From a bacterium (GTDB lineage: Bacteria; Bacillota_A; Clostridia; Lachnospirales; Lachnospiraceae), in assembly GCA_004562915.1 (NCBI GenBank), contig SFQZ01000022.1, forward strand, positions 1 to 39,623: DNA of 39,623 nucleotides. The letters are read 5' to 3'. The notes beneath the pieces are model-generated. The model made no database searches and was not told the origin of the DNA. It worked only from the letters and a program-made list of their open reading frames with translations. Below, in pieces: positions 15,928 to 23,798 of this stretch. Within the stretch, counting starts at the first letter, position 1. The number at the start of each line of letters is the position of its first letter. The position numbers and the translations under genes are program-made.

Positions 15928-16299
15928 TTAGTTCAGAGAAGCTAAAGAATCACCGGACTCTACTGCATCGCCAACAGACACATCAATGCTTGCAACGGTA
16001 CCATCCTGAGGAGCTACTACCGGAATCTCCATTTTCATAGCTTCCAGAATGATGATCGGATCACCGGCTTTTACTGCCTGTCCAACGCTTGCTTCTACTT
16101 TAAATACTTTACCAGGTACGGAAGCAGTTACTGCTACTGCGCCGGCTGCTGTTGCAGGTGTTGCTGCTTTCGGTGCCGGTGCTGCAGGCGCTGCTTTTGG
16201 TGCTGCAACAGGTGCTGCTGCAGGTGCTCCGCTTGTCTGTCCTTCTTCAACAGTTACATTATATACATTGCCATTTACAGTAATTGTATAAGTTTTCAT
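15928..16299 (-). CDS. Biotin carrier protein (biotinyl domain with Ala/Pro linker)
   Basis: 123 residues from the ATG at 16299 (AAGGAGG upstream). A longer frame into the previous gene is out of place. An N-terminal strand-rich start (MKTYTITVNGNVYNVTV) is followed by a flexible linker of Ala and Pro (about 24-54). Then comes a complete biotinyl domain with ILEAMKMEI; K89 is the lysine biotinylated by BirA. This matches MmdC, GcdC and the transcarboxylase 1.3S subunit. It shuttles the carboxyl group between the two carboxyltransferases and the membrane beta subunit. It lies 19 bases after the OadG stop. Confidence 0.93.
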   Translation of the reverse strand: MKTYTITVNGNVYNVTVEEGQTSGAPAAAPVAAPKAAPAAPAPKAATPATAAGAVAVTASVPGKVFKVEASVGQAVKAGDPIIILEAMKMEIPVVAPQDGTVASIDVSVGDAVESGDSLASLN

Positions 16300-16318
16300 G
16301 TGATATTCCTCCTTATGC

Positions 16319-17086
16319 TTAGGCTCTCTGCCATTTGCTTCTGTTAACTTTTTTGATAGAACGCACCACAAAGCTGTCTGTGGATGTATTCTCAGATGCA
16401 GCGATTGCTGCGGATATTACTGCTACCAGTTCAAGATCATCAACCAGATTCTCTTCTGCTGCAGGTGCTGCTTTCACCGGTGCTGATTTATCCGGCTGCT
16501 GTACCGGTTTTTCATTTTTCTTTGTTCCGATCCGGTTCACATATTTGAACAGGGAAATAACAAAAATCAGAAAAATAAGTACAACAAATACGGTTCCTAC
16601 ACCCATGACTGTGTTGATACCAGCACCTTTCATGTTTCCGGCAAATGTTTCTGTCTCCGTAATTGTCATATAAGCCGGTACCATCTGGTCATAATCTTTG
16701 TTGTAGTTAAATACAACAGCAATATCACCGGTATTTTTTTCAAAAGTTGCAGGGATTGTTACAGTAACCTGGCCTTCTTCACGGTTAATGTCGGCTTTCG
16801 CTTCATCCATCCCCTGATAAGCTCCCAGAATATCTGTCTCTTCATCCCACTCAATAACTGCCAGTCTGGTGAAATCATCTCTGTTTTCTTTATAAGCCTC
16901 AAGCGTTGCATCATCAAAGCTTGCAAGAGACTGCACTGCGCTCTGAGAAACTGCAATACAATTATCAGCCATCTCATCGGTAATTGTCTGGAAAGTTTTT
17001 TCTTCCTCTTTACCGCACGCAGTGAACGCAAAGGCACAGATAATAACCATCATCAGACTTGCGATTTTTTTCCATGTCTGCTTCAT
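16319..17086 (-). CDS. OadG-like gamma subunit with an N-terminal lipoprotein ectodomain
   Basis: 255 residues. An N-terminal signal ends in the lipobox FTAC (C24), so the chain should be lipid-anchored outside. Residues 25-155 form a soluble outer domain with strands (QVTVTIPATFEKNTGDIAVVFNY). A membrane helix follows (about 158-183), then a cytoplasmic Pro/Ala stretch and an end (ELVAVISAAIAA...SFVVRSIKKVNRS) typical of OadG-family gamma subunits. Gamma subunits assemble the alpha and beta subunits and are usually only about 80-120 residues, so the outer domain is an addition. Encoded between the carboxyltransferase and biotin carrier genes. Family assignment of the C-terminal half is good; the role of the outer domain is unknown. 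Confidence 0.82.
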   Translation of the reverse strand: MKQTWKKIASLMMVIICAFAFTACGKEEEKTFQTITDEMADNCIAVSQSAVQSLASFDDATLEAYKENRDDFTRLAVIEWDEETDILGAYQGMDEAKADINREEGQVTVTIPATFEKNTGDIAVVFNYNKDYDQMVPAYMTITETETFAGNMKGAGINTVMGVGTVFVVLIFLIFVISLFKYVNRIGTKKNEKPVQQPDKSAPVKAAPAAEENLVDDLELVAVISAAIAASENTSTDSFVVRSIKKVNRSKWQRA

Positions 17087-17098
17087 ATGCTCACCTCA

Positions 17099-18535
17099 TT
17101 AAACTGTTCCATGTTTTTTACTTGGACGATCCTCTCGCTTTGTATAAAGCATTTCGAAAGCACCAATCACATATTTTCTTGTATCCTCAGCTTCAATGAT
17201 CGTATCCACATATCCTCTTCTCGCTGCAGACAGTACGCTGGACTGTAAGGTTGCATATTCTGCTGCTTTTTCATTGATCGTAGCAATATCAGAATCCGCA
17301 TACATGATTTTAGCTGCCAGTTTGGCATCCATCATACCGATTTCTGCTGTAGGCCATGCATATACCATATCAGCACCGATGGATTTGCTGTTCATTGCCA
17401 GGTAAGCACTTCCGTAAGCTTTTCCTACGATAACATTTACTTTCGGCACGGTAGCATTTGCAAATGCGTAGGTCAGCTGAGCCACTGCTTTTGCCATATT
17501 TGCTTCGGAGCATTTGGTTGCTTTAAAGCCTGTAACATTCGTCAGAGTAAGTACCGGAATATTGAAAGCATCACAGAAGTTTACAAATTCTGCTGCTTTT
17601 TTTGCTCCTCTCACGGAAAGGACGGAATCCATACTCTCAACAAGAGTTCCCTCTGCATCATAAATTTCACTTCTATTGGCTACAGCACCTACAGTTGTTC
17701 CATTCAGTTTGATAAATCCGCATAACATATCCTTTGCGTAATCAGCTTTTACTTCAAAGAATACATTGTTATCACTGATCTGTGCCAATGCAATAGATGT
17801 ATCACCTGCACAGTTTGCCAGATCCTTGCATACTCTGTTCAGATCATCTGTACACTCTTCATAAGACATGTCATCTTCATTGTTTGCAGGAAGCAATGAT
17901 ACCAAAGTACGAATCTGAGCCAGTACATCTGCCTCACTTCCTCTGAAATCAACAAGACCTGCTTCTTTTCCCTGATATTCCGCAGATGAAGTATCACATT
18001 TGGAAATTTCATTGCCGGTGATCGCATTCGGAGAATTTACAAATAATTTTCCTTTTTTGTCTTCCATCAGAGTAAAGTCTGTCAGTGCCGGAATCAGTGC
18101 CATTCCGCCGCCGCAGGTTCCAAAGATACCTGTAATCTGAGGAATCACACCACTTGCCTTCGTCTGCTGCATGTAAATCTCACCGAAACCATTCAGTGCA
18201 TCTGTAGCTTCCTGCAGACGTAAACCTGCACAGTCAACCAGACCAATAACAGGTGCCCCTGTTTTCATTGCAAAATCATACAATCTTGCAATTTTCTTTG
18301 CATGCATCTCACCGATTGTTCCGTTCAGTACCGATACATCCTGGCTGTAAACATATACCAGATTGCCGTCGATCACACCGTAACCGGTAATGACTCCATC
18401 AGAAGGTGTCTCTTTTGCAGATAAGTTGAAATCTGTATTTCTTGCAGTGATCTGTCCACCGATTTCAACAAAACTGTTTGCATCAAGTAAAGAAGCAATT
18501 CTTGTACTTGCTGCGCTTTGTGCTGTATTGCTCAT
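17099..18535 (-). CDS. mmdA: Acyl-CoA carboxyltransferase subunit (methylmalonyl-CoA decarboxylase alpha / 12S type)
   Basis: 478 residues, a double crotonase-fold carboxyltransferase. The N-terminal half has DGVITGYGVIDG and an oxyanion region GTCGGGMALIPAL. The C-terminal half has GFKATKCSE, then GKAYGSAYLAMNSKSIGAD and WPTAEIGMMDAK. This is the family of MmdA, PccB, GcdA and transcarboxylase 12S, which moves CO2 between an acyl-CoA and carboxybiotin. It is the first gene of the operon, 12 bases before the OadG-like gene. Sequence alone does not separate methylmalonyl-, malonyl- and glutaconyl-CoA, so the symbol is tentative. A weak TATAAT-like box lies about 20 bases upstream of the start without a good -35. 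Confidence 0.87.
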   Translation of the reverse strand: MSNTAQSAASTRIASLLDANSFVEIGGQITARNTDFNLSAKETPSDGVITGYGVIDGNLVYVYSQDVSVLNGTIGEMHAKKIARLYDFAMKTGAPVIGLVDCAGLRLQEATDALNGFGEIYMQQTKASGVIPQITGIFGTCGGGMALIPALTDFTLMEDKKGKLFVNSPNAITGNEISKCDTSSAEYQGKEAGLVDFRGSEADVLAQIRTLVSLLPANNEDDMSYEECTDDLNRVCKDLANCAGDTSIALAQISDNNVFFEVKADYAKDMLCGFIKLNGTTVGAVANRSEIYDAEGTLVESMDSVLSVRGAKKAAEFVNFCDAFNIPVLTLTNVTGFKATKCSEANMAKAVAQLTYAFANATVPKVNVIVGKAYGSAYLAMNSKSIGADMVYAWPTAEIGMMDAKLAAKIMYADSDIATINEKAAEYATLQSSVLSAARRGYVDTIIEAEDTRKYVIGAFEMLYTKREDRPSKKHGTV

Positions 18536-18661
18536 TCTTCAGCCCTCCATTTTCTATTATAAAATTGTGTGAAAACAAATTTCAGCCAATTATAATTTTA
18601 CTATTTTTCTCTTTTTTTTTCAATAGCTTTTGACAAAAAAATGACGATATCTTCCATTTGT

Positions 18662-19885
18662 CTAATATAATGTCAGATGCTTCGGTATTCCATTTTCATA
18701 GATGACAGGAGCCTCTCCCTGAATCAGCGGCTTCAGATAATTCATCATTTTTTCGGTCACATCGTTTCCTGCTTCATTGATATAGGCAGCCGGAACTTTT
18801 TTCTCCTGATTGGAGACCTGACCAACCGGAATTCCTGTGAATCTTACCTGATACGGTTCATCACTGATACGCTCTACCGCTGCCATCAGACCGCTTTTCC
18901 CTTCCAGAGCCATCTGACACGCTGTCATACCAAGCATTCTTGATTCCTGAATATCCGTTGCACTGGCAATATGGGATGCGCATCTCTGCATCAGATTCAG
19001 TTCTATCGAACGAACCTTACATCCTATTTCTCTTCGCACAGCATCTTCCAGTACTCTTGCGCTTCCTGCTATATAGCTGTGTCCGAAAGTATCTACAGCA
19101 CCGCTCTGAACGGATTCGGAAATATAGACACCATCTTTATCTTTGATTCCTTCGCTGATTGCTACCAGTACACTGTCATGGGTTTTCAGTTCCTTCTTTA
19201 CATCCTCCAGAAACCTCTCAATGGAAAATGCCGGTTCACACAAATAAATCAGGTTCGGTCCTTTGGCACCGTTATTCCTTGCCAGTGCAGAGGCTGCCGT
19301 TAGCCATCCGGCATTTCTGCCCATTACTTCCACAATTGTAACCGCCTTTGTATCATACACATGGCAGTCCCTTTCCAATTCTGCAAATGTAGTACCAATA
19401 TATTTGGCTGCAGAACCGAATCCGGGGCAATGATCCGTACCCACAAGATCATTGTCGATTGTTTTCGGTGCACCCACGATCATAATATCTTCAATTTTTT
19501 TCTCCCGGCAATAAGCGGACAGCTTATCCACCGTATCCATAGAATCATTACCCCCTGCATACACAAAATAAGCGATTCCATTCTTCCGAAATATCTGGAT
19601 AATTTCTTCCAGCTGACTGCTGTCCTCTTCGGGATTCTTTAATTTGAATCTGCATGATCCAAGAGCAGCTGCCGGTGTCTGACAGAGAATATCAAGTTCT
19701 CCGGTACCTGATATTTTGTTTCTGAGATCAACAAAACGCTCCTCCAGCACACCTTTAATTCCATTTACAGCTCCCCAGATTCCGTCTACCTCCCGTGATG
19801 ACATGGCTGCTGCAACAACACCTGCTACTGTTGCATTGATTGCCGCTGTAGGACCACCTGACTGTGCCACCAATAGATTTTTCAT
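18662..19885 (-). CDS. 6-phosphofructokinase (PPi- or ATP-dependent, PFK-A superfamily)
   Basis: 407 residues from the ATG at 19885 (AAGGAGGG upstream). Active-site motifs are LLVAQSGGPTAAINATVAG (4-22), GGNDS (111-115), PKTIDNDL (140-147) with the catalytic Asp, and EVMGRNAGWL (186-195). It phosphorylates fructose 6-phosphate in glycolysis. PKTIDND is typical of PPi-dependent and related long PFKs. At the phosphoryl-donor site ATP enzymes have GGDG and PPi enzymes GGDD. Here it is GGND, so the donor is uncertain, with PPi favoured. The gene has its own promoter and a terminator-like hairpin directly before the ribosome site. Confidence 0.87.
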   Translation of the reverse strand: MKNLLVAQSGGPTAAINATVAGVVAAAMSSREVDGIWGAVNGIKGVLEERFVDLRNKISGTGELDILCQTPAAALGSCRFKLKNPEEDSSQLEEIIQIFRKNGIAYFVYAGGNDSMDTVDKLSAYCREKKIEDIMIVGAPKTIDNDLVGTDHCPGFGSAAKYIGTTFAELERDCHVYDTKAVTIVEVMGRNAGWLTAASALARNNGAKGPNLIYLCEPAFSIERFLEDVKKELKTHDSVLVAISEGIKDKDGVYISESVQSGAVDTFGHSYIAGSARVLEDAVRREIGCKVRSIELNLMQRCASHIASATDIQESRMLGMTACQMALEGKSGLMAAVERISDEPYQVRFTGIPVGQVSNQEKKVPAAYINEAGNDVTEKMMNYLKPLIQGEAPVIYENGIPKHLTLY

Positions 19886-19898
19886 CTTGTCCCTCCTT

Positions 19899-19939
19899 AA
19901 AAATAAGGGGATGCTGTTTGCTTCGTCGCAACATCCCCT
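19899..19939 (-). terminator. Terminator-like hairpin in the pfk leader
   Basis: On the minus strand AGGGGATGTTG pairs with CAGCATCCCCT (11 bp, one G-U pair, 12-base loop) and is followed by TATTTTT, immediately before the AAGGAGGG ribosome site. It lies after the likely pfk promoter, so it is in the leader of pfk itself. It may work as an attenuator. The alternative is a terminator for the gene upstream. Confidence 0.6.
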
Positions 19940-19961
19940 CATTATGTTACTTTATCTGATT

Positions 19962-19990
19962 ACTATATACATTAACACAAAATGTTCCAA
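19962..19990 (-). promoter_or_regulatory. Likely promoter of the phosphofructokinase gene
   Basis: TTGGAA (minus strand, 19985-19990), a 17-base spacer and TATAGT (19962-19967). The -10 matches 5 of 6 and the -35 matches 4 of 6. The transcript would carry a leader of about 70 bases. Confidence 0.55.
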
Positions 19991-20013
19991 TTGCCAATAG
20001 CAAACTTGGCAAT

Positions 20014-20045
20014 GAAATAAGCGACCCTGACGGATCGCTCATTTC
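20014..20045 (-). terminator. Hairpin directly after the zinc-ribbon protein gene
   Basis: GAAATGAGCGATCC and GGGTCGCTTATTTC (minus strand) form a 14-bp stem with two G-U pairs and a 4-base loop, starting 2 bases after the stop. No T-run follows. A second perfect 7-bp repeat (TTGCCAA/TTGGCAA, 19991-20012) lies next to it. It probably ends or protects the transcript. Confidence 0.45.
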
Positions 20046-20047
20046 AA

Positions 20048-20920
20048 TCACTGATTCAGATTATGTGCTTTTTCATAATTTGTTATAAACTTGAGATTTT
20101 CTATCTCAATAGAATTCAAATAAGAATTATCAAACTGCTCCGGAGGTATGGAAGGTGTGTACCAGCTTTTCCCCTCAAAGTAGGAAGCAATTTCTTCTGT
20201 CTTAAAAATTCGACCGTGGCGGGCATAAATCTCGTTTCGCGCAATCCTTACTTCCCATTCACTGAGAGAATTCAGATCTGCATTTGTCAAATATCTTGTA
20301 CTGCTGTCCGGAATCACATAATCATCACTGTCATCTTTCACCACCGGTGCCTGGGTCGGAACGGGGGTTGGCTGCTGCGTCGGTACCGGAGTAACCTCCT
20401 GAGTTGGTATCGGGGTAACTTCCTGAGTTGGAACAGACGTTGCCTCCTGAGTAACCTCCGGTGTTACTCCCACTATATCTCCATCTGAAGGCTCCTGCGC
20501 TTCCGGGGTGACTTCTGCAACATTCTTACTTTGCTCCAACTCCTCTTTCATCTCTTCATTTAACTGAGGAACACGTTTCGTTTCCGTTTCTTTTCCGGAC
20601 TTCACCAGAAAAACCACACCTGCCATAATCGCTACTACAAGCAGTATGATAATTACACCAAGTATAATAAATGTGATTTTTTCTTTTTTCTCTTCTTTTT
20701 CCCATTCCGCGTCAATATTTTCTTTTTTCTTACGTTCTGACCGTTTTTTTTCCGGTTGTTCTTTTCTTGCAGAGGAACCTCCTGAAGTACCATAGCCATA
20801 TCCCATTCCTCTGGTCACATCAGATTCCGTTCCCGAATCTTCCGTTTCCACGCGGGCACCGCAGGAAGGACAAAAAAGCTCATCATCTTCGAGCTTATTT
20901 CCACACTTTTCACAAAACAT
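20048..20920 (-). CDS. Zinc-ribbon, single-pass membrane protein with YARHG domain
   Basis: 290 residues. The N-terminus is a zinc ribbon (C3, C6, C17, C20) on the cytoplasmic side. A very charged Lys/Glu stretch follows (about 51-80), then one membrane helix (82-107). Next is an outer stalk with repeated VPTQEVTPIPTQEVTP units (about 165-200), and at the end a YARHG domain (from about 206; NEIYARHGRIF at 229-239). YARHG domains occur in extracellular parts of Firmicute proteins and may bind cell-wall material; the exact function is unknown. The gene stands alone between the phosphofructokinase and D,D-carboxypeptidase genes. Confidence 0.85.
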   Translation of the reverse strand: MFCEKCGNKLEDDELFCPSCGARVETEDSGTESDVTRGMGYGYGTSGGSSARKEQPEKKRSERKKKENIDAEWEKEEKKEKITFIILGVIIILLVVAIMAGVVFLVKSGKETETKRVPQLNEEMKEELEQSKNVAEVTPEAQEPSDGDIVGVTPEVTQEATSVPTQEVTPIPTQEVTPVPTQQPTPVPTQAPVVKDDSDDYVIPDSSTRYLTNADLNSLSEWEVRIARNEIYARHGRIFKTEEIASYFEGKSWYTPSIPPEQFDNSYLNSIEIENLKFITNYEKAHNLNQ

Positions 20921-20951
20921 TCAATTTCCTCCCTTTTCCTGCCACATATAG

Positions 20952-20966
20952 CAGGAAGTATTCCTG
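20952..20966. promoter_or_regulatory. Inverted repeat just after the zinc-ribbon gene promoter
   Basis: CAGGAA-3 bases-TTCCTG is a perfect inverted repeat located about 9 bases past the -10 box. It could be an operator or a leader hairpin. Confidence 0.35.
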
Positions 20967-20975
20967 TTTTTTTTC

Positions 20976-21004
20976 AGTATATAACGAATCCTGTAAAAAC
21001 ACAA
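20976..21004 (-). promoter_or_regulatory. Promoter of the zinc-ribbon/YARHG gene
   Basis: TTGTGT (minus strand, 20999-21004), a 17-base spacer and TATACT (20976-20981). Good -10, weak -35. Confidence 0.5.
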
Positions 21005-21065
21005 GGAAAATGTCGGCCCGAACATTTCTATCTTATTACAAAAAGCGAAAGAAAATCAAACATTT

Positions 21066-22271
21066 TTATTTTTGCAGATATTGTTCCTCCACCTGCTTAA
21101 GGCACCAACCGTAATCAATCTCATCCACCTGCCTCTGGGCATAAACCGGATATTCTTTAAGCAATTCATTTCCCAGAAAATATTGAACCTTCCCCACTTG
21201 CTGTCCTTCTTTCACCGGAGCTTTCAATTTTGAAGGAATCTGATAATTGACCCTGATATTTTCATCCTGCCGTAAAAGGAGCGAGAGAGATATTTCAGAC
21301 TGATCGGTTCCAAAGTCCACCGGTGTCATTGCCGTTTCACCAATCTTCATGCCTTCGTATTGCCCATTTTCCACAGGTATACTTCCCAGTTTTTTTCGTT
21401 CAAACACATCTCTGTAATTATAATTCCGAAGACCATATGTCATAAGTTTTCTGGTATCTGCCCACTTATATCCTTTATTATTCGGCCATCCGCACGCCAG
21501 CAAGGATACAATCAGTGTTTTTCCTTCCCACTGAAGAGCTCCCACATAACAGTAGCCGGCATCTGCAGTAAAACCTGTTTTTCCTGTTAATGCCCCATCC
21601 ATCATCTTAAGAAAAGAATTATGATTCGTACAATTATAAGTTTTTGTATGACTGTTATTCCAGAACGTATAGGAGGACATCCTTGTAATCTCAAGAAACA
21701 TGTCCTTTTGCGGTGATTCCATAATACAGTATCTGAGAATTCTGGCAAGATCCACAGCTGTAGTACTATGAACCCCATGTTCATCTTCAGCATCCAATCC
21801 GTTTGGTGTTATAAAATATGTATGCTCACAACCAATCTCTCTGGCTTTCAGATTCATTTTCTCGGCAAATGCTTCCACACTCCCCGCTATATGCTCCGCT
21901 ATCATTACCGCTGCATCATTATCTGAATTCAGCATCAACGCAAACAAAAGGTCATTGAGCCAAAACTGTTCCCCTTCTTTTACACCCATATGTACTTTTG
22001 GCTGACTGGCCGCATAGGAAGATGCGGTAACCAACTCATCCGGATGTCCCAATTCCAGAGCCAGAATACAGGTCATAATTTTGGTCGTACTTGCCATCGG
22101 CATCTGATTTTCTCCATCTTTAGAATATAAAACACGTCCGGAGTCTGCATCCATCAGACACGCAGAACGTGCATATAATTCTGTATCTTCCATCTCCGCA
22201 GCATGACAGAGCCACGGCCAGCCTGCCATCAGCCATATCATTGTCAGCAGACTCATCCATACCTTTCTCAT
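21066..22271 (-). CDS. dacF: D-alanyl-D-alanine carboxypeptidase (peptidase S11, DacF/DacB type)
   Basis: 401 residues from the ATG at 22271, with GGAGGG 6 bases upstream. A signal peptide (1-24, ending CHA) sends it outside the membrane. Active-site motifs are S61-T-T-K64 (ASTTKIMT), S116-D-N118 and K231-T-G233. It removes the terminal D-Ala from peptidoglycan stem peptides. The C-terminal part (about 290-401) is the beta-rich PBP5-type domain, and the last residues lack an obvious amphipathic anchor. Linkage to scpA/scpB is as in Bacillus and Clostridia; in B. subtilis DacF acts in spore cortex formation. The exact paralog name is inferred from this context. Confidence 0.9.
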   Translation of the reverse strand: MRKVWMSLLTMIWLMAGWPWLCHAAEMEDTELYARSACLMDADSGRVLYSKDGENQMPMASTTKIMTCILALELGHPDELVTASSYAASQPKVHMGVKEGEQFWLNDLLFALMLNSDNDAAVMIAEHIAGSVEAFAEKMNLKAREIGCEHTYFITPNGLDAEDEHGVHSTTAVDLARILRYCIMESPQKDMFLEITRMSSYTFWNNSHTKTYNCTNHNSFLKMMDGALTGKTGFTADAGYCYVGALQWEGKTLIVSLLACGWPNNKGYKWADTRKLMTYGLRNYNYRDVFERKKLGSIPVENGQYEGMKIGETAMTPVDFGTDQSEISLSLLLRQDENIRVNYQIPSKLKAPVKEGQQVGKVQYFLGNELLKEYPVYAQRQVDEIDYGWCLKQVEEQYLQK

Positions 22272-22355
22272 ATATGTACCCTCCATATTTATCTTTCTAT
22301 TGACAATATATGAAAGATACTTCTGTAATATTCCCCGGATTATTCCTGATTTCCT

Positions 22356-22919
22356 CTAAACATCAAGTTTAAGCTGAATCTCTTCCTCTGCCTCCGCCTT
22401 AAAATCTTCCAGTTTTACGGGATTTATTGTGGGCAGATCATCTGTAGACTGTACTCCGAAATTTCTCAAAAATTCTTCTGTCGTTCCAAAAAGGATTGGT
22501 CTTCCAGGTGCATCCAGTCTTCCCAGCTCCTGTACCAGATTATATTCCACCAGTTTATTTACTGCATGATCACACTTGACCCCTCTGATTTTTTCAATCT
22601 CCTGTTTCGTGACTGGCTGCTTATAAGCTATGATGGAAAGTGTTTCCAGCATCACATCCGTAAGTACCGCTTTTTTCGGTTGCAGAGCGATTTGAACCAG
22701 ATATTCATAATATTCCTGCTTTGTACACATCTGAAAAGCGCCATCCAGTTCCACAATTTTAATTCCTCTGTCTGCTGCCTGATATTTCAGCATCATATTT
22801 CTGATTATTTTTTCTGTTGTATGAATATCATGTCCTATCGCTTTTGCAATTCTGGAGACTTCAACGGATTCCCCGACACTAAATAATATAGCTTCAATAG
22901 CTGCTTCAATCTTTTCCAT
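22356..22919 (-). CDS. scpB: Segregation and condensation protein B
   Basis: 187 residues from the ATG at 22919, which lies inside the end of scpA (14-base overlap). Residues 1-75 form the first winged helix (IEAAIEAILFSVGESVEVSRIAK). The second (TLSIIAYKQPVTKQEIEKIRGVKCDHAVNKL) carries the well-conserved ScpB core, and PGRPILFGTTEEFL ends it. ScpB dimers bind ScpA and SMC to form the bacterial condensin that arranges and separates chromosomes. Confidence 0.95.
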   Translation of the reverse strand: MEKIEAAIEAILFSVGESVEVSRIAKAIGHDIHTTEKIIRNMMLKYQAADRGIKIVELDGAFQMCTKQEYYEYLVQIALQPKKAVLTDVMLETLSIIAYKQPVTKQEIEKIRGVKCDHAVNKLVEYNLVQELGRLDAPGRPILFGTTEEFLRNFGVQSTDDLPTINPVKLEDFKAEAEEEIQLKLDV

Positions 22920-23721
22920 CGTTCTGCTCCTCACCCGGTTCCCTGCCATCTATCTGTAATTTCTCCGGCTGTTCCCCGTACTTCAATGATGTGATTTCTA
23001 TATCATCAAATAACTGTTCCTGTCTGATCTGTATAACACCTGTTTTCATCAATTCCAGTATTGCCAGAAAAGTTACAATGACCTGGACTTTACCTGACTG
23101 TTTCTCTAAGAGCCCCCGGAACGAAAAGTTTTTATGCGTCAGTGCATATTGGTAAAGATCTGTCATTCTATCTTCCAGACTGACTTCTTCTTTTTCAATT
23201 TTTCCGAATTTACTTCGGATCGGATCTACTTTATCTTCCTGTTTTTTAATAATAGATCGATAAATCTCCTGTAGTTTTGCCAGAGTAAGATTCCCAATCA
23301 ATTCCTCCACATCTACCGGCTGCCGATACTCAAGAACTTCTTTGGGCATAGTATTTTTCTTATATACACATCGGGATGCATCCGCCATCCTGTCCCTGAG
23401 CTCATATGACATATATTTATACATCTTATATTCAAGAAGTTTCTGGACCAGTTCCTCTCTGGGATCCTCTTCTTCCCCTTCTTCATTCACTTCACGTGGG
23501 AGAAGCATCTTACATTTAATATCCAGAAGTGTAGCGGCCATCACCATAAATTCACTCATAATATTCAGATCTTCCTGCTGCATCTGACGGATATAATCCA
23601 TGTACTGTTCTGTTATCTCCACAATCGGAATATCATATATATCAATCTTATTTTTATCAATTAAATGAAGCAAAAGATCCAACGGTCCTTCAAAAACCGG
23701 AAGTTTCACAGGTATTCCCAT
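22906..23721 (-). CDS. scpA: Segregation and condensation protein A
   Basis: 271 residues. The start MGIPVKLPVFEGPLDLLLHLIDKNKIDIYDIPI is the hallmark ScpA kleisin N-terminus that touches the SMC neck. The middle is acidic (NEEGEEEDPREELVQKLLEYK). The C-terminal winged helix (FLAILELMKTGVIQIRQEQLFDDIEI) binds the SMC head. It is translationally coupled to scpB through the 14-base overlap, and lies 78 bases after the phosphoesterase gene. Confidence 0.95.
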   Translation of the reverse strand: MGIPVKLPVFEGPLDLLLHLIDKNKIDIYDIPIVEITEQYMDYIRQMQQEDLNIMSEFMVMAATLLDIKCKMLLPREVNEEGEEEDPREELVQKLLEYKMYKYMSYELRDRMADASRCVYKKNTMPKEVLEYRQPVDVEELIGNLTLAKLQEIYRSIIKKQEDKVDPIRSKFGKIEKEEVSLEDRMTDLYQYALTHKNFSFRGLLEKQSGKVQVIVTFLAILELMKTGVIQIRQEQLFDDIEITSLKYGEQPEKLQIDGREPGEEQNDGKD

Positions 23722-23798
23722 AGTTACCTAATCCTCATTTCTCTGTCCTAATGTCATTTCTTCTATCTGATATATTCTACAGGCAAACGCCTGACTTT

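Noticed and set aside
18595..18660. TTGACA and TATAAT-like words between the carboxyltransferase operon and the phosphofructokinase gene
   Set aside because: Spacings are 23 bases or more, or the direction has no gene to serve. I could not name a supported promoter for the operon.
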